Virus record (IMG/VR): IMGVR_UViG_3300042887_005053
Span: 62,001 to 126,000 of that record
Length of the DNA: 64,000 nucleotides
DNA from: a virus
Reading direction: 5' to 3' (one strand)
A program made the position numbers and the translations under genes. Under the pieces are notes generated by a model. It had not been told where the DNA came from, made no database searches, and worked only from the letters and a program-made list of their open reading frames with translations. Of this stretch, positions 26,692-35,484 are shown one piece after another (position 1 is the stretch's first letter; every line of letters starts with the position of its first letter).

Positions 26692-28080
26692 ATGAAAAAG
26701 TATTCTGAGACCTTTATCAATAATTCTGATATTCTAAAGTTAGCTAAAATAGGTTTTGAGTTCGAGTTTTTTATGAAAGATTTATCTTACTATAAAACTA
26801 TGGAATTGTTGAATCAATATCTATCACCAGTAAAAGTCTGGGGATTTAGACAATACCACTCAGATTTTACACCTGACTCACAGAATTTCAAAATTGAACC
26901 AGATTTATCGGGTGGTGCAAACATGGTTGAGTTAGTAACTGGACCTTTACAATATTTTGAAGCAAAATATTTCTTAGTAAAAATTTTGAAATTTATACAA
27001 GAATATGGATTTACAAATGAAAAATGTTCAATACACTTCAATATATCATTTATAGATGAAGCAGACAAAAATCTAAACGATCTGAATGTATTAAAGTTGA
27101 TTCTAAGTGTTGATGAAGATGAGATTTATAGAGTTTACCCATCAAGAAAAAACAATGTTTATGCTAAAACTATAAAGAAAGTTATTCCTTTCAAAGACTA
27201 TGATTTTAATAATATTGGTATTGATGTAGTCAAAAATAATCTAAGACTACCAAATGATAAGTATTATGGTGTGAATTTCTTGCATATAAATAATCCGAAA
27301 CAAACTCAGAGATTAGAATTCAGATATATTGGAGGCAAAGACTATGAGAAGAACATTGGTCAAATAAATTACTTCTTAGATAGATTTATACTCGATGTTT
27401 ATTCGTCAATTGACGCTGGATTTACGAATGAAGACATTCAAGATTTAGAGAAGTATTTAGATGAAAATATCACTAACTTCAAAAATTTCTCTAAATACGA
27501 TAGTTTTATCGTAGACTTTCCAAGTATCTCTTTACAGATTGACCAAAACTATGGATATGATATTGTAAACGCTTATTATGATAGAGTCTATAGTAAGTTA
27601 TACACACTTTTAGATTCTACAGATTCTCTTAAAGATTGTATAATAAACTATGTAACATCTACTCAGAGAGTTGAGATTATTGATGGAAATATTAAATCAA
27701 CTCAAAATATATCAAATTATGATTTTATAAATTGCACAATCAGTGATGGTATTTTTGAAAACTGTCATTTTATCAACTCAGACATAACCAACTCACAAAT
27801 AATAAAGTCAAAAGTTCACGGATCGGAATTAACGAAGACAAAAGTTCTTAACTGTTCGGTTGAATCATCAGAACTAAAAGATTGTTTCTTTATGAATGGT
27901 TATTTAAATGCAGATATGTATGGTGGTGTATTTAGAAGTGGTAAACTTGGTCCATATGCAAATATTAGCTCAGAAACTAAAATAGTTCAAGAAGATGGTA
28001 ATTTCTTTGATACAACATTTGATGATGATAGATATGATATTAAAAAAGACCAAGGTGTTATCAAAGCCTTCAAAAAATAA
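26692..28080 (+). CDS. Amidoligase-like protein with C-terminal pentapeptide-like repeats
   Basis: 462 aa. Residues 18-250 match the Amidoligase_2 pattern, a glutamine-synthetase-fold family that joins carboxylates to amines: GFEFEF (21-26), IEPDLSGGANMVELVTGPL (68-86) and CSIHFNISF (112-120), carrying the expected acidic and His ligands. Residues about 335-430 form a pentapeptide-like repeat (NYDFINCTISDGIFENC and so on), predicted to fold as a right-handed beta-helix. The fusion suggests a modifying enzyme tethered to, or mimicking, a rod-like surface. Substrate is unknown. Confidence 0.75.
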   Translation: MKKYSETFINNSDILKLAKIGFEFEFFMKDLSYYKTMELLNQYLSPVKVWGFRQYHSDFTPDSQNFKIEPDLSGGANMVELVTGPLQYFEAKYFLVKILKFIQEYGFTNEKCSIHFNISFIDEADKNLNDLNVLKLILSVDEDEIYRVYPSRKNNVYAKTIKKVIPFKDYDFNNIGIDVVKNNLRLPNDKYYGVNFLHINNPKQTQRLEFRYIGGKDYEKNIGQINYFLDRFILDVYSSIDAGFTNEDIQDLEKYLDENITNFKNFSKYDSFIVDFPSISLQIDQNYGYDIVNAYYDRVYSKLYTLLDSTDSLKDCIINYVTSTQRVEIIDGNIKSTQNISNYDFINCTISDGIFENCHFINSDITNSQIIKSKVHGSELTKTKVLNCSVESSELKDCFFMNGYLNADMYGGVFRSGKLGPYANISSETKIVQEDGNFFDTTFDDDRYDIKKDQGVIKAFKK

Positions 28081-28091
28081 TTGTTTACAAA

Positions 28092-28101
28092 TTAATATAT
28101 A
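28092..28101 (+). promoter_or_regulatory. TTAATATATA box
   Basis: Exact TTAATATATA, 4 nt before the ATG of the DHH gene. Confidence 0.5.
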
Positions 28102-28105
28102 AGTT

Positions 28106-29563
28106 ATGAAAGTAGAAAAATTTAACAACTGGGGATTAATCAAAGAGGAAGCCGCCCCAAGATTGCCAATAAAAGAAGAGTATTGGTTATCTAAAGGCAA
28201 AGATGGTAAAAAAGTAGCTTTATACACTCACGATGATATGGATGGTATATTTTGTGCTGTCGAGATGAAAAAATGGTTGTTAAACAAAGGATTTGAAATT
28301 GTAAAATATGGAATATTAAATTATTCCGAAGGTTGGAAATACACTACATTAGATCCCAATCTTATTAACATCGTATTAGACTTTGCAAATATGCCAGGTG
28401 ATGAAAGAGATGAGATGATTGACTATTATCTTGACCATCACGGTCTTTTTAGTGCAGAAGAACTAGAAAAATATAAAAAGTCACCAGTTCAGAAAAAAGC
28501 AACTTCTTCAGCTTATGAAGCAGTTTGTATTGCATTGGGAATACCACAAGATAGTTTGACAGTTGAAGTCATCGATATGATTGATGCAGCAAAATATCAA
28601 GATTATGAAGTTTCTTGGCAGAGATTACTTAGTTATGACTTGTCTGAAATTAAAAAGTCTAAGAATATTAGATTAGAGTTTGCAGCAGCATTCAATCAAT
28701 TTTTGAAAAGATCTGATACAAAAACACTTATTTCAGTAATTCACAATTGTAAAGATGCTTCTATATACTCTATTTTTACTATAATGAGTAAAGTATATCC
28801 AGCTCATAACTTATATACAGCTGGTCCAATGAAAGGTCTACCAAAAGAATTCAAAGCAGATTCAGAGTGGAGATTACAAACTATGCAAAGAAGAACCACT
28901 GGTGTAGATAGAATGAAGAAAATTTATAGATCACAGAATGAGTTTTTGACAGCATTTCAAAGAGGTGAGAGTATTAGACTAGATGGTTATCAGATAATTG
29001 GAGATTTGGCTTTCATACCAACTGGAACTTGGGCAAATGCACTAAGAGCAAGAAGTATTATTGAAGCAGATTTTCAAAAAGGATTAATACCTGCTGAACC
29101 TAAATTCATATTATTACAATATGGTGGAACACTTCAAGTTTGTGCTTATAAAAAGATTTCAGAGACAAAAGACTTACCTAAATTAAAGAGTGGTAAGGTA
29201 GTAGACGATTTAGGAGAATATATGACTAGTTTATTAAGTAATTTCAAAAAACACTTTGGCTACTATGATCCTGATACATCAATCGGTCAAGATGAAATAA
29301 CTGTTTCTGGTGGTCACGGTGGTATCGGTAGTGTTTCTAATATTTTTGGAACTTGTGAAGTTAGTCCATATGAGGGTTGTAGGTTTATTGATATGTTTAA
29401 GAACAAAATAATCTCAGATCTATCTGGTGTACCTTTTAGTATCAAATTAAAATGGGGTGAAGCATCTGAAAGAAAAGGACCTGAGCCGGAAATGGATAAT
29501 AAGGTCATTAGTGCTTCTGATGTAACTGAATTAGATGAATATGGTAATATTATAGAAAAATAA
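28106..29563 (+). CDS. DHH-family phosphoesterase with capsid-targeting-like N-terminus
   Basis: 485 aa. THDDMDGI (41-48), VLDF (90-93) and DHHG (110-113) are the DHH metal-binding motifs, and GGHGGIGS near 403 is the DHHA1 signature. Family members are nanoRNases, c-di-AMP phosphodiesterases or RecJ-like nucleases. The N-terminus MKVEKFNNWGLIKEEAA fits the shared packaged-protein peptide (cut after IKE). If packaged, it could degrade cyclic dinucleotides or small RNAs on entry (inference). It is a single-gene unit with its own box and terminator. Confidence 0.8.
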   Translation: MKVEKFNNWGLIKEEAAPRLPIKEEYWLSKGKDGKKVALYTHDDMDGIFCAVEMKKWLLNKGFEIVKYGILNYSEGWKYTTLDPNLINIVLDFANMPGDERDEMIDYYLDHHGLFSAEELEKYKKSPVQKKATSSAYEAVCIALGIPQDSLTVEVIDMIDAAKYQDYEVSWQRLLSYDLSEIKKSKNIRLEFAAAFNQFLKRSDTKTLISVIHNCKDASIYSIFTIMSKVYPAHNLYTAGPMKGLPKEFKADSEWRLQTMQRRTTGVDRMKKIYRSQNEFLTAFQRGESIRLDGYQIIGDLAFIPTGTWANALRARSIIEADFQKGLIPAEPKFILLQYGGTLQVCAYKKISETKDLPKLKSGKVVDDLGEYMTSLLSNFKKHFGYYDPDTSIGQDEITVSGGHGGIGSVSNIFGTCEVSPYEGCRFIDMFKNKIISDLSGVPFSIKLKWGEASERKGPEPEMDNKVISASDVTELDEYGNIIEK

Positions 29564-29580
29564 AATATATTAAATTTTCA

Positions 29581-29612
29581 AAAAAACCACGATTAGTCGT
29601 GGTTTTTTGTTT
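29581..29612 (+). terminator. Rho-independent terminator
   Basis: Perfect stem AAAAAACCACGA / TCGTGGTTTTTT with a TTAG loop, then GTTTTA. Confidence 0.85.
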
Positions 29613-29639
29613 TATATAAGGAGGGCCGAGTAAAAAAAA

Positions 29640-29647
29640 TATAAATA
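29640..29647 (+). promoter_or_regulatory. TATAAATA element (T4 late-promoter-like)
   Basis: Exact TATAAATA, 27 nt before the ATG at 29675, identical to the T4 late promoter core. It may be chance in AT-rich DNA. Confidence 0.35.
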
Positions 29648-29674
29648 CTTTAATAGTTAAAAAACAAGAAAGGA

Positions 29675-30067
29675 ATGGAGTTTTTTTGTGTCTATGTTAA
29701 GACAAGAAAGAAATTAGATAAGTATATAAAAGTCAATAGAGTTAGAAATAAGTACATAATTGATATTAAAAAAATTATGGAAGAAGAAGAAATAACCATT
29801 GATAAAGAAAAAACTTATTTGAAAATAATTATCTTCCAGAAGATACAACAAGCAATAGACAAGAATAAAGACATCTACTACATTCCCGACTTTGAAAGTC
29901 AATTCTCAATAGAAAAACTAATCAACATCAAAAAAATACTTGGAGAAGACAATAATTTCAATGTATTGATTTTCTACAACGAATTCAGAAAAGAACCTCA
30001 GATATTAGACGACGTTCTAAGTAACTTATCAAAATTTAATGCATCACAAATAATTAGAGATTATTAA
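29675..30067 (+). CDS. Unknown small protein
   Basis: 130 aa, Lys/Ile-rich, with a possible alpha/beta core (KDIYYIPDF, NFNVLIFYNEF). No P-loop or other motif, although the strands resemble a degenerate nucleotide-binding fold. It sits between the DHH gene terminator and the baseplate operon. Confidence 0.6.
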   Translation: MEFFCVYVKTRKKLDKYIKVNRVRNKYIIDIKKIMEEEEITIDKEKTYLKIIIFQKIQQAIDKNKDIYYIPDFESQFSIEKLINIKKILGEDNNFNVLIFYNEFRKEPQILDDVLSNLSKFNASQIIRDY

Positions 30068-30071
30068 TTGT

Positions 30072-30081
30072 TTAATATATA
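30072..30081 (+). promoter_or_regulatory. TTAATATATA box
   Basis: Exact TTAATATATA, 23 nt before the first baseplate gene; it probably drives 30105-35454. Confidence 0.55.
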
Positions 30082-30104
30082 CATTAAAATACTCATAATT
30101 AAAG

Positions 30105-31973
30105 ATGGCATCACCACTTGGTCTTACATTTGATAATACCACAAATTCAACAAAGATTGGAAGCTATAAAGTTGTCAAATCTAAAGCTGTAAAATCCTTA
30201 TTCGGTGGTGGACAATTTAGTCCTTTTCCATCTGGAATTAACACAGAAAGTGGTAGCGTCACATCTATCAGAAATGCAACCGATGTACATAAAGATGAAA
30301 TATATGACATATCTATACCATCAATAGTTGATTATACTAGTAAGTATAATTCTATGAAGCTCACATTTGCTGATTTTGCTTATCTAAAAAATGTAGGCGT
30401 ATTTCCTAACAACAGGTTAATAGTTGCTAGAAGATTCGCATCAGGAGTTGGAAACGATTTGACTGCTATAAAATCCACACCTCTTGCAACTTTAATTTCT
30501 TGGGTAAAAGATGGTGATGAGTTTATTTCAGTTGATTACTCAGAAGAATGGATTGAAGCATCAGCTTCATTTGAAGAAGTTCTAAATGACATAGGAAAGG
30601 ATATCAAGGCATCAAGTGATCAAGGATCTGGTCTTGGAGGTGCAGCAGCTAAGGCATTTAATGCAATTCCGTTACCTGGTTTCATGGAAGGTATACAATA
30701 CCAAGTTATGAAAAACATGGGACTTACAGATGCCGGTATTGGTAACTCACCACTTGGTAATCCAAATCTTATTAGACAAGCTAAACAAAGAAAAACTGTT
30801 GGTAAAGGAGAGGCTGACTCTGGTCTGAAAGCTTCATTTTCAATTAAGATGAGTGTGGAATACGAACAAAAATTCATAAATGGGGTTGATCCAACACTTG
30901 TTTATATGGATATAATTCAGAATGCGTTGACTTTCGGAACATCAGATTCGGCTTTTCAATTCAGTTCAGCATTTGGTACAGGCACCGCTCAAATCATCAA
31001 GGATTTAATAAGTGGTGACATAGGAGCTATAGCAAGTGCGATTGGAAAATTTGTGACAAGTTTATTGGACGCTATAGCAACAGTCGGTAAAGAGTTGATT
31101 CAAGCACTTATAGACCCACCACAAGATGAAGAAAACCCAAGTGCAGATTCAATATTGAATTTTATTCAGAAAGCTTTTGCGTCAACTATAGGACACGTTG
31201 TATCAAAGTATAGAATAAAATTAATTGGTATTTCTAATGCTCTTACTGGTAGCCCTTCAACTCCTTGGCATGTTACCATAGGTAATCCAAAAAAACCTAT
31301 ATTTAGTTCAGGTGACATGCTTTGTACAGATGTGAGTTTGTCTGTTGGTAAGAATTTGGCTTTTAACGATTTACCTTCTTACATCAAAATTGAGTTCACA
31401 TTAACTAATGCAAGACCTCTTGGTGCACAAGAAATATTTAATAGATTCAATACTGGTAAGGGAAGATCTTATGTGAGATTTAATAAATCATTTGTGGAGG
31501 CGCCAGATACTATTATTGAAGGTTCTACAATCGATAATAGTGTACCTCCAGCAGAAACAACTAGACAAGTACCTGATGACTATACCGTAACATTTGAGGA
31601 TAATGGTGGAACTGAATATTTAGACTTAGGTAAACCACAAAGTGCTACCCAGCCAAAGCAAGGCGATTCAACACAACCACAAATAACGAATCAACCACAA
31701 ACCAATCCATCACTTAATTCAGCTAATAATAATTCATTACCAACAGCTGCTGTTCCTGCTGCTACTACATCTTTACCAGCACCAACCAGTTCGCCTTTGT
31801 CATCAAGTCAAATAAGAGCAGCTGATGATGAAACTCTGAATAACAGAAGTAACGACATATTAAATGAAATAACAAACCTACCTCCTGGTGATCCAAGACT
31901 TAGTGAACTAGATGATGAAAGAAGAGCAATTCAATCTGAGCAAAATAACAGAATAGAAGGTAACTTAGGATAA
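30105..31973 (+). CDS. Baseplate/tail-tube-associated protein
   Basis: 622 aa. Residues about 385-460 (PWHVTIGNPKKPIFSSGDM, DVSLSVGKNLAFNDLP, FTLTNARPLGAQEIFNRFNTG) resemble the tail-tube initiator/cap proteins of T4-like phages (gp54/gp48 type). A hydrophobic central region (about 280-350) and a Pro/Gln/Thr-rich C-terminal tail are present. It heads the baseplate operon with gp53-, hub- and spike-like genes, which supports the call. Which T4 protein it matches is not certain. Confidence 0.65.
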   Translation: MASPLGLTFDNTTNSTKIGSYKVVKSKAVKSLFGGGQFSPFPSGINTESGSVTSIRNATDVHKDEIYDISIPSIVDYTSKYNSMKLTFADFAYLKNVGVFPNNRLIVARRFASGVGNDLTAIKSTPLATLISWVKDGDEFISVDYSEEWIEASASFEEVLNDIGKDIKASSDQGSGLGGAAAKAFNAIPLPGFMEGIQYQVMKNMGLTDAGIGNSPLGNPNLIRQAKQRKTVGKGEADSGLKASFSIKMSVEYEQKFINGVDPTLVYMDIIQNALTFGTSDSAFQFSSAFGTGTAQIIKDLISGDIGAIASAIGKFVTSLLDAIATVGKELIQALIDPPQDEENPSADSILNFIQKAFASTIGHVVSKYRIKLIGISNALTGSPSTPWHVTIGNPKKPIFSSGDMLCTDVSLSVGKNLAFNDLPSYIKIEFTLTNARPLGAQEIFNRFNTGKGRSYVRFNKSFVEAPDTIIEGSTIDNSVPPAETTRQVPDDYTVTFEDNGGTEYLDLGKPQSATQPKQGDSTQPQITNQPQTNPSLNSANNNSLPTAAVPAATTSLPAPTSSPLSSSQIRAADDETLNNRSNDILNEITNLPPGDPRLSELDDERRAIQSEQNNRIEGNLG

Positions 31974-31995
31974 ATCAAAATAATAATAATAAAGT

Positions 31996-32457
31996 ATGAA
32001 ATTTTATGATTTAGACAGTTTAGTAAGAGATAGTAAACAAAATAATCTTTACAATCTCGCTGAACCTACTTTTAGAAAAGATACCACTATTTTGTTACAA
32101 AAACATATTGTAACACCAGAACAGACTATGAGACTTGACTTAGTTTGTTTTGAACTCTATAATAGGACTGACTATGTTGATTTCCTATTAAGTTTGAACG
32201 ACATTGACAACCCATTAAATATAATGGAAGGTGATGAGATCCTCTATGCAGCAGAAACTGCAATACCTGATTATAGATTATCACTTGCACAAACCAATGA
32301 TGTAAGAGCTCAGTTGTTGAATGTTAATAAAACAACAAGAAAAGATGATAGTAGAAAAAAATATGTGGAAGAGAATTTTTCTTTACCACCTACATTTAAC
32401 GAAAGACCTCAAGATCCAATTAAAATTGAAAATAATCAACTTGTCATCGGTAGATAA
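31996..32457 (+). CDS. 53: Baseplate wedge protein, gp53-like
   Basis: 153 aa. RLDLVCFELYNRTDYVDFLL followed by LNDIDNPLNIMEGDEILY is the LysM-like core seen in T4 gp53-type wedge proteins (a xxDLVxxxLY ... LNxIxNPxxIxxGDxLxxP pattern). The 5' and 3' neighbours are baseplate genes. The LysM-like fold suggests peptidoglycan or inter-subunit contact at the baseplate rim. Confidence 0.7.
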   Translation: MKFYDLDSLVRDSKQNNLYNLAEPTFRKDTTILLQKHIVTPEQTMRLDLVCFELYNRTDYVDFLLSLNDIDNPLNIMEGDEILYAAETAIPDYRLSLAQTNDVRAQLLNVNKTTRKDDSRKKYVEENFSLPPTFNERPQDPIKIENNQLVIGR

Positions 32458-32472
32458 AAAATTAAGTATTAA

Positions 32473-35454
32473 ATGGAGTCATATTGGGTATTAGGTATAA
32501 GAGTAGAAAATGAAGGTAAAAGTCCAACATTACACGATTATTATTCAAGGCCTATTGAGAAGTATAGCCAAACAGAAAACACATCTGGAACTAGTGAAGG
32601 GCCGCTAATTTCTATTTTACAAATAACTTTAGAATCATATTTTTCTCAACTAGCAGAGAAGTATAAAGCAAATGTAACAAATGAAGAATATGACTCTCAG
32701 GATAGTGAAGACATTTCTTATTTTCGAGCTGAACTTATATTTAATGCCAAAGAATCTAAACAATTACAGTCAAGTATTGTTAATGAAATCAAACTTAACT
32801 TTAAAAAGGTATTTGATGCTGCTTATTCTGCTCAACAAAAAGAAAATATTCCAGTAAAGCCAGAATATGTTCTTGTTGAGGATAATTCTAAACCATCAAA
32901 TAATGCCTTTTCCCAAGATGAAGGTGGCGGATATCAAATAACATATAGAATAAGAAAAGCTCAAGAGTTGCCAATAGAACTCATTCAAACTCAACCAGAT
33001 CCTGTTAATCAACCATCTTCTATAGAAAATAGTGGTCCAGATCAAAGTATAGTAAATCAACTATCACTTACACAACCTGGTCCTACTCAATCACCAGCTG
33101 AAATACAAAAACAACAACAAATTGCAAATATTGGCCCAAGTCAATCAAATGCTGATGGTCCGACTGCAACTATTCCACTTCAGGAAGAACAAATAAGTAG
33201 AGCTGAGAGAACTGGTCAAGACCCAAATACTTCTAACTCAAATACTGAGAAGCAAGAACCGCCAAAACCAAGTATAGTAAATATATCTCAACCAGCAATT
33301 AAGGCTAAAGAGATTAAATTTGATTTACCACCACAAGAAGATCAAAGAAAAGAAATAGCTCTTAGTTTTGGTAATATTCCATTTATATGGTATAATTCAT
33401 ATCAAATTCATCAAAGAGATATTGAATACTTTCAACTTTCCACTTCTGGTAATTTACCTAAAATTTCTATAAACTTTAGAGATAGTCTAAACTTAATGAA
33501 AGACAAAGGTTTTCCATTAGATGATACTAAAATATCTATTTTCATAAATCCAAGAAGTAAGCAATTAAAACCAATTCACATGGACTTTAAAATCGTGAAG
33601 TTTAATGTTATAGGTGATATGTATTCAATTACTGGTTTGGTAGATGCAAATGAGCTATATGTGAAAAAATTTAAGTCATTGTCGAAGATGACAAGCTTTG
33701 AAGCATTAAAACAACTAGCATCTGAAATAGGTCTTGGTTTTGCAAGTAATGTTGATAATACTAATGATAGAATGACTTGGATAAATTCCGGTGAAAGAAT
33801 AATAGAGTTTATTGAAAATATAGTTGATAATTCTTATAAATCAGATGAGACATATTTACTTTCATATATTGACTTTTATTATAACTTAACTTATGTTGAC
33901 TTAGAAAAAGAATTAACAAGAGATATTAAGAATGAGCTTGGTGTAGCTAATATAGGTATTGAGGAAGTTACAAAAATTAAAGATCAAGATAAGGTGGCAT
34001 CTCTATTATTGACTAATGATTTTTCTATGCAAAATAGTAACTCATTTTTCAGAGACTATAGAGTGATTAATAACTCAACAGCAATTTCTTTAGATGAAGG
34101 TTACTTAACTAAAGTGAAATTCTATGATCAAATTAAAAAGAACTTTTTAGTATTTGATGTCGATTCTATCACAAGTGAAGGTGATAAAAATATTATATTA
34201 AAAGGATCACCTCAGAGTGAGACTTTTTATAAGCAAAATGTAAACTTAGTTTACACGGGTAAGATTGATGATGATAATATGCATTTAAACTATCACTACT
34301 CTTATGTGCAAAATATTAGAAATATAGTAGAATTAGATAAGATATCACTTGAAATAGACATGCAGTCTCCAAATTATAATATTTATAGATTTCAAAAGAT
34401 TAATGTTTTAATTTCAAATCAAGCATCTACTCCTTCTCAACCACACATAAACAATAGATTGAGTGGTGAATGGTTTATCACAGATATTAAATTTAGATAT
34501 CAAAATGGTAAATATAGTCAAATCGTTAAACTAATTAAAAGAGAACTTGAATTATCACCAGAAGAATTAAAGTCAGAAGGACCTCAAGCTAAAAAGACTA
34601 AAGAGAATACTGGTTCACCATCCACTTCGAATGATAATACAAATCCAACTGATGCAACACCACCAGTTGAAACACCAGGTGATAATTTAGTTGGAGCTAC
34701 TTCATCGACGAATCAACCCGTTGATGATAGTAAATTTCCGTTGACTAAGGATATATTCAGATCTATCTATAAAGGAAAAGTAAATGATAAAGTCATTGAA
34801 CAGTATTATGAACCCATGAAAAACGCAATGATTAAATATCAAATTACAACAAAAGAAAGAGTTGCAGCTTTTCTATCACAAGTAAATGCTGAGACAAACT
34901 ATCTTATTTATAGTAGTGAGTTGGCTTCTGGTGAAGCCTATGAAGGAAGAAAAGATTTAGGTAATACAAACCCAGGTGATGGTAGAAAGTTTAAAGGAAG
35001 AGGACTTATTCAATTAACTGGTAGAAGTAATTATAAAAGCGCTGGGGAATACTTCAATAAAGATTTTATTAGTGATACTACAGTTGTAGCGGCAGATAAT
35101 GCAACTCATAAAAAAGGTGCAGCAACTCCTGAACAGATTGAGAACACAATACTCACATCTGTAAGATATTGGCTTTTAGGTTCGACTAAAGGAAATTTGA
35201 ATGATTATGCTGATAAGATGGACATAAGAAAGGGATTTGATTTTGGTGGCACTTCATTAGAAAATTTGCCTGAGTCTAACAAACAAGGAAAGCAGTATGG
35301 TAATGGTAAAAGTAAAAATTATGCAACTGCCTTTAATGCGAATGATGCTAACTTTGTCAATTTAACTATTATTTGTTTAGGAGTAAATGGTGGATATAAT
35401 GGTTACAGAGAAAGATTCAAGAATTGGTTGAGAATAAGAGAGCTACTGACTTAA
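32473..35454 (+). CDS. Baseplate hub protein (gp27-like) fused to GH19-type lysozyme
   Basis: 993 aa. Residues 1-185 are an unassigned N-terminal domain and 185-285 a Gln/Pro/Ser linker. Residues about 290-720 look like a gp27-type hub (IPFIWYNSYQIHQRDIEYF, ISINFRDSLNLM, VDANELYVKKFKSLSKMTSF). Residues about 758-993 are a GH19/chitinase-like muramidase: FLSQVNAETNYL with a catalytic Glu, SSELASGEAYEGRKDLGNT with a second acidic residue, and GRKFKGRGLIQLTGRSNY. In T4 the lysozyme is on gp5, not gp27, so this is a rearranged fusion. It likely digests peptidoglycan during injection. Confidence 0.8.
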   Translation: MESYWVLGIRVENEGKSPTLHDYYSRPIEKYSQTENTSGTSEGPLISILQITLESYFSQLAEKYKANVTNEEYDSQDSEDISYFRAELIFNAKESKQLQSSIVNEIKLNFKKVFDAAYSAQQKENIPVKPEYVLVEDNSKPSNNAFSQDEGGGYQITYRIRKAQELPIELIQTQPDPVNQPSSIENSGPDQSIVNQLSLTQPGPTQSPAEIQKQQQIANIGPSQSNADGPTATIPLQEEQISRAERTGQDPNTSNSNTEKQEPPKPSIVNISQPAIKAKEIKFDLPPQEDQRKEIALSFGNIPFIWYNSYQIHQRDIEYFQLSTSGNLPKISINFRDSLNLMKDKGFPLDDTKISIFINPRSKQLKPIHMDFKIVKFNVIGDMYSITGLVDANELYVKKFKSLSKMTSFEALKQLASEIGLGFASNVDNTNDRMTWINSGERIIEFIENIVDNSYKSDETYLLSYIDFYYNLTYVDLEKELTRDIKNELGVANIGIEEVTKIKDQDKVASLLLTNDFSMQNSNSFFRDYRVINNSTAISLDEGYLTKVKFYDQIKKNFLVFDVDSITSEGDKNIILKGSPQSETFYKQNVNLVYTGKIDDDNMHLNYHYSYVQNIRNIVELDKISLEIDMQSPNYNIYRFQKINVLISNQASTPSQPHINNRLSGEWFITDIKFRYQNGKYSQIVKLIKRELELSPEELKSEGPQAKKTKENTGSPSTSNDNTNPTDATPPVETPGDNLVGATSSTNQPVDDSKFPLTKDIFRSIYKGKVNDKVIEQYYEPMKNAMIKYQITTKERVAAFLSQVNAETNYLIYSSELASGEAYEGRKDLGNTNPGDGRKFKGRGLIQLTGRSNYKSAGEYFNKDFISDTTVVAADNATHKKGAATPEQIENTILTSVRYWLLGSTKGNLNDYADKMDIRKGFDFGGTSLENLPESNKQGKQYGNGKSKNYATAFNANDANFVNLTIICLGVNGGYNGYRERFKNWLRIRELLT

Positions 35455-35460
35455 TATATA
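35451..35460 (+). promoter_or_regulatory. TTAATATATA box
   Basis: Exact TTAATATATA overlapping the stop codon of the hub gene, 24 nt before the ATG at 35485. An internal promoter of the baseplate operon. Confidence 0.5.
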
Positions 35461-35484
35461 CACTATAAAAATTAAGTTACTAAA

